From Haplosporangium gracile (taxonomy: Eukaryota; Mortierellomycota; Mortierellomycetes; Mortierellales; Mortierellaceae), in NCBI GenBank assembly GCA_015499985.1, contig JAAAUF010000457.1, positions 1 to 17,675 on the forward strand: a stretch of DNA of 17,675 nucleotides. Direction: 5' to 3'. The notes beneath the pieces are model-generated. The model searched no databases, had not been told where the DNA came from, and saw nothing but the letters and a program-made list of their open reading frames with translations. Below are positions 9,801 to 17,675 of this stretch, piece after piece (positions within the stretch are counted from its first letter, which is position 1; every line of letters starts with the position of its first letter). The position numbers and the translations under genes were made by a program.

Positions 9801-12191
9801 AGAACAGCGAAAGCGGAGGAAGTTGAGGATACTACGGTTCAAATATCGGGTCGGCGCGGTCGCATCACGATGAGTTTCGGATTGGACCCGCTACAGTTCT
9901 CATTGCTCCCAGAGCCACTGAAGGCAGGCACCTCTAAGATCCAAGTCTATCCAGTCTTCTTTTCTCAAGGGATCAACGAGATGCAGACCTTGTCCAACTT
10001 GACAGGACGGTCACCACTTCAGCAATCGATCAACGAGGAAGGCCTTCGGTACATGCAGCACTACGTCACCCGCTATGAGGCGTGGCAATCTCAGGCCCAA
10101 GAGGCGGCTTCTCAAGGCCACGGCCGAATAAAGGCGGGCACCCATGGTCGTCATACCATCCGGAGGGGTCTGGCAAAGCTCTCTTCAGCATCTCTGGTAT
10201 CCAATCCTGATTCCGACTGGGACATGGTGGCACCATCAAGCACAGAGCTCTGGGACGGCGAATCACTGGTGGCGCAACTCTTGGATCAGCTGGAGAGGTC
10301 AGTCTTAGGCCACTCTGACGAGACAAGATCAGCGTCCGTCTCAGGAATCTCGGCTGCGTCGCCGCCAGACTCATCCGACGTGCAGCTTTCATACCCGTCA
10401 CAGAGTACATTGAACCCTCTGGAGTCGAGGACGTTGAAGGAAACGGAGTCTGGGGCCACATCGGGAATCTTGGGCTCCATGATGGAGTATGGATCGTCGC
10501 GCCTCTTCAGTTCCAAGGGATACAAAAACACGGATATCCTGGAGTGTGCCGAAGCCCTGACGCGGGCCCTTGGACAGATCAGGATGCCAATCGCCGTACA
10601 CACGAAGAGTCCAGAGTCGCGGACATCCACAAATAATTGGGCCTCACTGAACCATGAAAGTGGTCCAATTGACGCTGCCGTTGAGGAGGAGCGGCCAGAT
10701 ATCACAGAATCATTCACTACTTTGCCCTTGTCGTCCTTGTGGGTGACAAGTCATGTCGTCTCGTGCAAGAGCGCTAAGGACAGGACATCAATGTCTGTTA
10801 CCCTTTCCCAGGTGAATATTCTTCGTGCGTGCCATGGCCTGGAGGTCAGCAACGCAGTGCAACGAGGCGGTGATTGGCAGGCGATCTTGGATGCTATGCG
10901 GAGCGAGATTGGAGTCCGCATAAAGAACGTGGAGAGAAACCTGAAGCTTGGAGAGTTTGCCAAGGACCTCCTTTGGATTTCAGCATTTGGTTCGCCAGAG
11001 CCCCAACAGCAAGTAGAGTCAGCATTCGGTTCCACCTCGTCAGCTCGGCAGGAGCCCTACCCTCCCCAGGACATGACCGATGCCCTCACATATGTCCGCT
11101 CGTTGATCCCACAGTCAACTCAGAGCTCCTCGATTCAAGGTGGAATGGTAACAGGCTATGGTTACGGTACGCTTGACCAGGGTTCTATCGAAACCAGCCA
11201 AGATTCGGTCATACTCTTTGAGGAGAACGTCCACCAGGCAAGCCGGGGTGACGACAGCAATGGCGACCTGGAGTCTAGCGGTGACGGAGTTTTGATGGAG
11301 GAAGAGTTAAACTCGAGCGATTCACCGGCACAGTCTATTACTTTGGCGCCCCAACTACCTCCGATGAAGCTCATGCGGTCCTCCACAGGGCCAGCACTTG
11401 CCCCCGTCGTCACGCTGGGCAATGATCCAAGTCAGGCCCAAGGTGGTCGTCGATCGCCGCTCCACGTATCTGATGACCAGAATATCCATGCCTTGTCTAC
11501 TAGCATCCCTATCTCACACCTACCTGGGCCAACAAACCATGCCAATGAAGGCTACCAATCTTTTCCTGGATCATTTGACGAGCCTCTGCTAGCAGTTCGA
11601 TTGGCGCGGTCCCTAGGCTTGGAATCTCTGGACGTTGCCTCGACTCACCACGGCTCCACAAATGAACCATCAAGCCAGGCGACCAATGTACACAGCCCCA
11701 CTCTCCCACAAGCACGAGCAGCAGTAAGGATGCACCGGTCTACTCCTTCGTGGTCATCGCAGCAGTCGGCTTATTATCAGCAACAGGTTACCGTTTCAAC
11801 GGCAGTCCTCCAGAACAAGAACCCACCATTCGTCAAGCGACTTTCAGCTCTGGGACTCGGTTTGGGTGTAATCTCCAAGGCAATGGACGGCGCCTCCTCT
11901 GGGACATCGGCTCCTCAACATTGCCACCAAGCCATTGACGACTTTGGAGGACCTCAGGTCTCAGGATCGCGCGATACCCTCAGCAGCCACAACAGCAGCA
12001 GCAACAGCAACAGTGACATACAAAATCCCTCTTCTTTTAGCTCTACAGCACCGTCTATTGCGACCGAGACCAGCCACGCTATCCCCCTGGCCAAGCGAGG
12101 AAAGTTTGCATTCAATAGGTACCAGCTCAAGTTCTTGCCCGAGGCCTATCGGCCACCGGCTCGAATGGCAACTGGCGTGTTCGAAACATAA
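6866..12191 (+). CDS. INPP4: Inositol polyphosphate 4-phosphatase (PtdIns(3,4)P2 4-phosphatase), INPP4 family, 4 exons
   Basis: Exons 6866-7324, 7462-7794, 7909-8527 and 8623-12191 join in phase to 1659 residues. The family removes the 4-phosphate from PtdIns(3,4)P2 and related inositol phosphates at membranes, giving PtdIns3P. The signature is CKSAKDRTSMSV, the Cys-X5-Arg phosphatase loop with nucleophile Cys1185 and Arg1191. The block around residue 910 (YPVFF...GINEMQTLSNL...LQQSIN) and the end (KFAFNRYQLKFLP..YRPP) also match INPP4. Residues 1-90 are His/Gln/Pro/Ser-rich and disordered. Residues about 100-280 may correspond to the N-terminal C2-like part, with low certainty. Animal INPP4 has about 940 residues; the excess here is low-complexity Ser/Gln/Pro inserts near 685-790, 1000-1080 and 1250-1630. 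ATG 6866 is the likely start, as upstream frame residues are low-complexity Thr-His. Function is inferred from family; catalytic residues are intact. Confidence 0.9.
7325..7461 (+). other. Intron 1 of the INPP4 gene
   Basis: 137 nt, donor GTAGGA after Lys-Lys, acceptor TAG, phase 0. A CTGAC branch-point-like motif lies near 7428. Removing it joins LSLKK to GQLESHFVKVLPL. Confidence 0.8.
7795..7908 (+). other. Intron 2 of the INPP4 gene
   Basis: 114 nt, donor GTACGG, acceptor TAG, phase 0. It joins VIVGE to TCPKVPPLKAI. An in-frame TAG directly precedes exon 3, so reading through without splicing is not possible. Confidence 0.8.
8528..8622 (+). other. Intron 3 of the INPP4 gene
   Basis: 95 nt, donor GTACGT, acceptor TAG after a TGTGTTTTC pyrimidine stretch. 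One base of the Gln codon lies before the intron and two after it. Confidence 0.85.
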
Positions 12192-12195
12192 TAAA
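12190..12195 (+). terminator. AATAAA overlapping the INPP4 stop codon
   Basis: The last bases of the TAA stop form the start of a perfect AATAAA, and a second in-frame TAA follows immediately. If used, the 3' untranslated region would be only about 20-40 nt. The short gap to the next gene leaves little other room. Confidence 0.45.
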
Positions 12196-12296
12196 TTTCG
12201 CCACAGGCTAAAAAAAGGTTGATATCTTTAAGGGGCATTCGAGCGCAGGAAATAAAGGAATACCTTGTCTTTTTTTTCTTTATCACCCACTGCAGC

Positions 12297-14785
12297 ATGG
12301 ATTCACTGCAACAGGAACAGGAACTGCTGCAACAGGAACAACAACAGCAACAACAGCAACAGGAGGAGCAGGAGCAACAGCAGCAACAGCAGCAGTTTCA
12401 GCATCTCTCTCTGCACCCTACCCATGACGCTCTGAACCATGACGCGCTTTCAAATGGAAGCGCCAACGGATCAGCCCTTCAGACGACTCTTGCCGGCAAT
12501 GCCAGCGGACAACTGATCCTTCAACACACTGCTCCTGCCGCAACAGGCAGCGTCCTGCATCATCACGATCTCTCAGGCCATCATGTCGCCTCACATGTCC
12601 AGCAGAGCAGTCACGGCCGCTCCACCGACTCGACGACCACTGCCGCCGCTGCCGCCGCCGCCGTCGCAGCTGCTGCAACAGCCGCTACTCTAGCATCTCT
12701 GGAGAGTCTAGATTCGGTTGTGGCAGAGGCTGTTGTCGCCGCCTCCAAGTCTGCTGCCACGGGTTCGGTAAGCTCTCCAGCATCAACACCTTCGGTTGTG
12801 GCGGTCGCTGCTATCGCAGCGGAGGCTGGTCTTGTGTCTTCCTCTTCGTCATCGACTGCAGGACCGTCGTCAAACATGAACGGCAGCGGCAGCAGCAGCA
12901 ACAGCAGCAGCAACAGCAATGCCAATCCTACAGCTTCAACTACGAATATTCTGACTCAAGAAGGCAACAGCTCAGCAAGTGGAGACCGATTTGACAAGTG
13001 TCCTGCAATCTTCAGGTGGCCGGCCGATGATTGGGAGACATGGCTTGAACAGGAAAAGACTTTTTGCCGCTGGAATATGGTGCGACACCGCCATCGCGAC
13101 AAACAAAGTAAGAGCAACATAATGTACTATCTACACGTTTGCGTCGTTTGTGTGAACGCCGGTAAGAACTTGTCCAAGTGCCGCGTAAATAATTAAACCA
13201 TGACACTGTCCATCGATCCCTATTCAAATAGCATTCGCTCGTGGGCCGACAGCCAGCGAATGGACACGAGAATTCCAATGCGATCATGCAGGACAATATC
13301 GCGACCGCAAGAACCCCAACATCGATCCCAGCAAGAAACGGAAGCGTAACGGGAGCATCAAGTGCAACTGTCCCGCTTTCATCAAAATGCGGAAACAGTT
13401 TCACGAGAACGAGGTGCTGATCGAGTACTCTTGGAGGCACGAGGGTCATGTGCCGGATGTGATGGAGGACATTAAGGCACAAAGATTGCCGCAGGATCTC
13501 AAGGCATGGATCAAAGAGCGTGTCGGTGAAGGACTTGACTGGAAAACTGTCAAGAACTTGATGAACTCTGGATCTCCAATGCTGGACGAGGTATGTACCG
13601 CTTGCTGAACTGTTGAGCGCTTGTCTAGTCGAACATGGTAGTGTCGTTACAGGTATTGAGTTCTAACAAGCTTACTTTTATGATAACGATCTAACCAACC
13701 CATAGCTTCATCCGGCAACGAAACAAAACATCAAGATCCTTTTGCCATCATGTTATGCTCTCTTCGCCAACACCTCAAGACAGATCAAGAGCAAGAACGG
13801 CCCAATGTCAATAACTACGCCCGGTTCGGAGCGTGCTACTCGAGGCGGCAACGTCCTTCGATTCGAGGAAAAGACAACGCTCGCTCAACGACTTTCCCAA
13901 CCATCTTCGCCTCAGTTAGCTCAGCAGTCGTCATCATCGTCGTTAGGGGAAGCTCACAGTTCGATTGAGCAGAAGCAGAAGCAGAGCACAGACACGGAGG
14001 AGTCATCCCATGCTCCACAAACATCGACCTGGCAGATCACATTAGAAAGCACACAGCCCAACGATTCAAGACAAGGCTTTACTATGTCTGACAATCTGCA
14101 CACCAACACCAGTCACGACAGTCAAACAATAGCTGTTCACACGCTGGCGGCACCTGGAGCAACCCATGTCTCAACACACAACCATATACAACACCAGGTG
14201 CTTGCAATAAGCGAACCCTTGCTCAATGCCGAATCTTTATCTCGGGTCATCCGGGAACAAGGCACCGCTCAGGATATGGCGGCACTGTCGTTGGTAGCGA
14301 GTGCAAGCTTGGACGCCACCAATAGTTCACAGGAACTGGGATCGATGGCGGGCAACGCAGCCCAGGCAGATCATGATGCAACTGTAGTCACTGCCAGTAC
14401 GGTTGCAACCGTGGCGAGTATGCTCTATAACAGCAGTCGCGCTAATCTACAGGAGCCAGGATCAGGAACAACTGATACGAGTCACCAGAGCGCAGTTGAC
14501 GCGTTGATGGAGCCATCGTCTGCTATGGAAGGAGTTCAAGTCCATGAGCCGCGTCCACAGGCTGTGTCCGTGCAGCAACAAATCGAGCAACATGTGCAGG
14601 AGCGATCACCTCGCGATTTGATGTTGGAGGTGCTGCGGGCGATTGCCGATCTCCACAAGCAGATGGAGGCGACGGAGCAATATGGCACACAGGAGGATGC
14701 CATGGAGATCATCGAGTCGTTTGCTACCCCAATCCGACTGATGAAGGAAGCCTTGGAAAGGAGGAGTACCGGTAGTCAGCCATAG
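12297..14785 (+). CDS. Probable transcription factor with FAR1/AFT (WRKY-GCM1)-like zinc-binding domain, 3 exons
   Basis: Exons 12297-13107, 13232-13590 and 13706-14785 give 749 residues. Residues 4-37 are Gln-rich, about 115-135 Ala-rich and about 180-225 Ser/Asn-rich, as in many transcriptional regulators. The conserved core spans about 235-390. A W-rich segment (FRWPADDWETWLEQEKTFC) precedes FQCDHAG (Cys287), a basic patch KKRKR at 305-309, IKCNCPAFIKM (Cys315, Cys317) and WRHEGH (His340, His343). This Cys...Cys...His-X2-His layout with CPA and a trailing W.H..H resembles the FAR1, AFT and FLYWCH domains, related to the DNA-binding part of Mutator-like transposases. No transposase catalytic domain is present. 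The tail is Gln/Ser/Thr-rich and ends in helical, charged sequence (about 675-745) that could mediate oligomerisation. DNA targets are unknown. Both introns fall in or at the edge of the core and are needed to assemble it. Confidence 0.82.
12309..12397 (+). repeat. CAG/CAA repeat encoding the N-terminal Gln-rich segment
   Basis: Mixed CAG, CAA and GAG/GAA codons give Gln/Glu runs at residues 5-35 of the regulator. Interruption by CAA should limit slippage, although length polymorphism is still likely. Confidence 0.7.
12640..12692 (+). repeat. GCC/GCT repeat encoding an Ala-rich run
   Basis: A G+C-rich run of GCC, GCT and GCA codons encodes a stretch of Ala broken by single Val and Thr, in the middle of the low-complexity N-terminal half of the regulator. 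Confidence 0.65.
13108..13231 (+). other. Intron 1 of the FAR1/AFT-like gene
   Basis: 124 nt, donor GTAAGA, acceptor TAG. It leaves one base before and two after, forming a Thr codon and joining RHRHRDKQ to TFARGPTASEW. Without splicing the frame stops at 13196 and the zinc-ligand exon is lost. Confidence 0.85.
13591..13705 (+). other. Intron 2 of the FAR1/AFT-like gene
   Basis: 115 nt, donor GTATGT, acceptor TAG after a CTAAC branch-point motif at 13691-13695. Phase 0, joining SPMLDE to LHPATKQNIKIL. Confidence 0.88.
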
Positions 14786-15295
14786 TTAGAGCTTTTCCCT
14801 TTTCCTCCTCCACAGCAACAAAGAAGAGGTGGTTTTCTTAAAAAAAAAAGGGTAGGCTCTGAATCGGAATAGGGAATGAACAAGATGTAGTTTTTTTCTT
14901 TCTTGTTTATTTTGCGCTCGAAGTTTGTCAGTGCGTTCTGGGATTGAAGGGTCTTTCCCTCCTGCCAAACGGTCTCAGCTTCTCAGGTTCTCAGCTTCAC
15001 GAAAAAAAAGAGGTCTCGCTTAGATGCGGGTGTTTCTCACTCACGCACGCACGCACTTGCTTGCTTGTCGGTCACTGACTCTTTACATCCTCTTCCTTTC
15101 TCTCTCTCTCGTACCCACTTTTCCACGCTTCATCCCTTTATCTCCTCATTCTCCTTTTGCTTCCCATTACTACATTCCTTTCCGTTCGACCGTTCAGCCC
15201 TTTGATCCCTCTCCCCTCTCCCTCTCGGATCTCCTCCTCTCACCTTCTTATCTCAAACAAAACAAACAAAACAAACAAAAAAAACCCAAAAAAAA
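14786..15295 (+). promoter_or_regulatory. Intergenic region and promoter of the acidic membrane protein gene
   Basis: About 510 bp between stop 14785 and ATG 15296. Its left part should hold the terminator of the regulator gene. A GCAC/GCTT-type short repeat lies near 15043-15065. From about 15074 to 15250 the plus strand is strongly C/T-rich, then switches abruptly to an A-rich leader with AAACAAAC-type repeats (15255-15295) ending right at the ATG. A pyrimidine tract followed by an A-rich leader is a common fungal promoter layout. No TATA box is evident. Confidence 0.5.
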
Positions 15296-16428
15296 ATGGT
15301 GCTCTGGTCCAGCGGAAATAGCGGTCGAGATCGCATCCTGTCCTCGAAACGAATGCTTCTGAGTGGATCGCTGTTGTTGCTCGGCCTGTTTTACTATGTG
15401 GCCCTGCCCGATCCTCAGGCCGGTAGTCTCGATGGCCGCACAGCCTTCCAGGCTGAGAGTGCCTTCCGCAAGAACAAAAAGGGGAGTGCTCTGGCGGACG
15501 ATTCCAAGATCATGATACTGTCGCCTGTTCGTGAGGATAGACCCGTCAAGACTTTTCCGTGGTTGAATTCGTTTGTTGAACGTGTCAAGGTTCGTTACTC
15601 TACAGATTTGTGGTTGACCATGTGCAAAAAAAAAAAAATTGGCTCAACGCCACCAAATTTGAGGCGATTTCATGTACTAAAACAACTGCGCTTATGCCTT
15701 TTCACGCTCCCCAGTTGAAGAAACGGTTGCCTGTAACGGATTATCTTCGAGGCGAACAGGAGATGTCTGTGGAGGTCATGGAGGATGACGAAGGAAATGG
15801 CATTGATGTGACATCCGAGGCGGCTGCCGTCGAAGATATTACTACTACCTCGATGAATGGTGACTGGTCTGACGAAAAGGAAGCCGAGTCGATTCAGGAA
15901 GAGGATGATGAGCAAGGGTCCGAGAAGGAAGACGGTGCTGACCAGGAGCTGTTGGAACAACTCGAAGAGGCCGAGGCAATATCAGAGCTCGAAGCCGAGG
16001 AAGTTCTCGAGGACGCGATTGGGGAGCCACGCGAGGAACACGATGAAGAGATTCTAGACGAGACTGAAGATGAGATCATGAACCGGCTTGAGGAGGGTGA
16101 AGAAGAGATCCTGGATAGGATTGAGGAGGCTGAGGAGGCGAGTGATGAGGTGTTGACGGATGAGATGGTGAGGATGATTGAGGATGAGGTTGTTGCGGAG
16201 GAGGAGGCTAGTCTTGATGAGGATATACATCAATATGTTGAGACGTTTTTCCATGGTGATGAGGATTCTAAGGATGAGGAGGAAGAAGGATATGAGGATG
16301 AGGAGGAAGAGGTTGCGGCTGAGATTGAGAGTGAGGTTGCGGCTGAGGCTGAAGTCGAGCCAGAGTACAAAGAGAAGGATCTGTTGGGCCAAGCTGGCTC
16401 TGGAGAGACCATGGTCGACGAAGAGTAA
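15296..16428 (+). CDS. Single-pass (type II) membrane protein with long Glu/Asp-rich domain, 2 exons
   Basis: Exons 15296-15589 and 15715-16428 give 335 residues. Residues 1-19 are polar and basic. Residues 20-37 (MLLSGSLLLLGLFYYVAL) form one membrane segment without a clear cleavage site, so a signal anchor with the C-terminus in the lumen or outside is likely. A moderately conserved-looking stretch follows (PWLNSFVERVK, then LKKRLPVTDYL across the splice). From about residue 120 the protein is acidic, roughly half Glu or Asp over its core, with loosely repeated units such as EEILDRIEEAEEA. I do not recognise a family and see no catalytic motif. Possible roles are calcium or cation buffering in the secretory pathway, chaperoning or scaffolding, but these are guesses from composition. 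The ATG directly follows an A-rich leader. The TTG-initiated frame covering exon 2 alone is explained by the intron. Confidence 0.78.
15590..15714 (+). other. Intron of the acidic membrane protein gene
   Basis: 125 nt, donor GTTCGT (less usual), acceptor CAG, phase 0. A TACTAA branch-point motif lies at 15675-15680, well placed before the acceptor. A run of about 12 A occurs inside. The weak donor is the main uncertainty. Confidence 0.72.
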
Positions 16429-17675
16429 TAGTAGGGTTACCATGGAGCCTCTCTTCTCCCTTTACATGTTAGCCATCCAAAAAATATTTTTGGCGCCCTG
16501 TGTTTTTTTTTATCATAAGTTTGATTAAGAGCTTTTCACTAGTAAACATTCATTTTGCATGTTCATACAGAGATCACGCTGAAAATCGTACAATACGCGA
16601 AGACAGAACCCTTTTTTGAATGATTCTGTGATTAATCAATCAATCAAGGCACTGAAGTAGACTCAGGGTCTTCTTGATCAACCCTGGCACAATGAGCGCG
16701 TGATGATGCCTGAAAAAAAATGTCCGAGCTGAGTTGTAGAGTACTCGGTATCAGAGAAATGATCGACCTTTTTTTGTCCTTGAAAACTCTTTCTCACGGA
16801 TCCATGGTTATTGTTTTTTGTACGAGGTGCCTTATCGAATCGAAGGGAAAAGAAAAAAAATAGTCATTAAGCAGGGATGTACTGAACGAGTAGGGTAGAT
16901 GGCTGGATGTGTTTATGTTCTCTGCAGTGAAGGTGTTACGGCTTTCACGTGGGTGTGGACATCAGTATGTAATAAGGTTCAGTGACTGCGAGCCACTGAC
17001 AGAGATCTCTCTTTTCTCAAGCCAGAGGTACACAGGACAACCTCCTTGTCGGCCCATGGATACACCCACACAACTCTTTACATACAAAAGACAAGCCAGC
17101 CAACAAGAGTGATCCGTTGTTGTTTTGCCTCGTGTGTCTGTGGTACCTGTCGCATCGAATGAGAGAGAAGGGCCATTCTGCGCGATGAGTAGTGCGGGGT
17201 TGACTGCCTGTTGTTTGTGTTTGTAAGTCTCTCTCTCTGTGCAGCCATACAATCATACAACCCTCTCTTTCCTCCCTTCCATCCCGTACGCCCTGTCTTA
17301 CGTTCTTTCTTTTTTTTTTTTATTCGGTCTTTCTTTTGCCGTAGACATTTTTTGTCCTTCTCTACCCTCGTCGTCGTATTATTCGTTGCTAACTTTTCTC
17401 TTCTCCTTCTCTTTTCTTCTTCTTCATCCATCTCCTTCTCCATCCCTTCTCCCTTCTCCCTTTTCCCTTCTCCCTTCTCCCTTCTTCATCCTCCCTCTCC
17501 GACTTTTGTTGACCGTGCGACTCTCACTCATCGTCCCTTCAACAACTTCTTCCATTCCTACGTCCCCTGTACACACACTTTCTCTCTCATTCCATTTGTG
17601 TAATTTTTTCTTCTTCCTAGTTTTGCATCTTCATCCTTAATCTATCCTCCGGCCTCTCCTCTCCTTCGCCATACC
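16429..17675. other. Right-end intergenic region
   Basis: About 1.25 kb without a credible gene. It holds the 3' region of the acidic-protein gene, a short (ATCA)n-like run near 16635, several T or A runs, and from about 17220 an increasingly C/T-rich plus strand. The open frames here are low-complexity Ser/Phe/Leu/Pro translations of that tract or short antisense frames without motifs. Confidence 0.5.
17222..17500 (+). promoter_or_regulatory. Pyrimidine-rich tract, possible promoter of a gene beyond the window
   Basis: The plus strand is mostly C and T, including a T run near 17310 and tandem CCCTTCT-like units at 17445-17490. It resembles the tract before the ATG at 15296, so a plus-strand gene may start shortly after 17675. 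Confidence 0.35.

Noticed and set aside
12219..12296. In-frame extension upstream of the FAR1/AFT-like protein start
   Set aside because: It would begin at a non-ATG codon and adds a Phe-rich stretch from a T run; ATG 12297 follows directly and opens the Gln-rich domain.
17211..17640. Two overlapping plus-strand open frames at the right end
   Set aside because: Both are Ser/Phe/Leu/Pro translations of a pyrimidine tract and better explained as promoter DNA.

Overview
This window looks like nuclear DNA from a filamentous or early-diverging fungus, most likely Mucoromycota and perhaps Mortierellomycotina. That placement is an inference. It rests on short spliceosomal introns (mostly 95-137 nt, GTRNGT donors, TAG or CAG acceptors), pyrimidine-rich promoters, glutamine- and asparagine-rich regulatory proteins, a Kex2-type secreted peptide precursor and a fungal-style protein kinase A regulatory subunit. 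No rRNA, tRNA, transposon or CRISPR array was recognised.

Layout from left to right. At the left edge, on the minus strand, is the N-terminal part of a secreted precursor: a signal peptide, then a repeated peptide unit bounded by Lys-Arg (1-201, cut by the window edge). It has a TATA box about 185 bp upstream. About 2.6 kb without a convincing gene follows. Next comes a three-exon minus-strand gene for the regulatory subunit of cAMP-dependent protein kinase (3005-5144). Its upstream region holds a long purine tract with G-quadruplex-type spacing. A weak minus-strand micro-ORF lies near 6.5 kb, followed downstream by an AATAAA.

On the plus strand, 6866-12191 is a four-exon gene for a 1659-residue inositol polyphosphate 4-phosphatase (INPP4 family) with the intact CKSAKDR active-site loop. 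Its conserved C-terminal tail is split by a low-complexity insert of about 390 residues. Only 105 bp after its stop, a three-exon gene (12297-14785) encodes a Gln/Ala/Ser-rich protein with a FAR1/AFT (WRKY-GCM1)-like zinc-binding domain, probably a transcription factor. A two-exon gene (15296-16428) follows, encoding a single-pass membrane protein with a very acidic lumenal or extracellular domain. The last 1.2 kb is non-coding and ends in a pyrimidine-rich tract that may be the promoter of a plus-strand gene beyond the window.

The genes do not form an obvious cluster. Two are conserved signalling components (cAMP/PKA and phosphoinositide turnover), one is a probable DNA-binding regulator, and two are secretory-pathway proteins. 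The least characterised elements are the Kex2-type repeat peptide, the split INPP4 tail and the acidic membrane protein. All exon-intron structures come from splice motifs, reading phase and protein-family continuity, not from transcripts.
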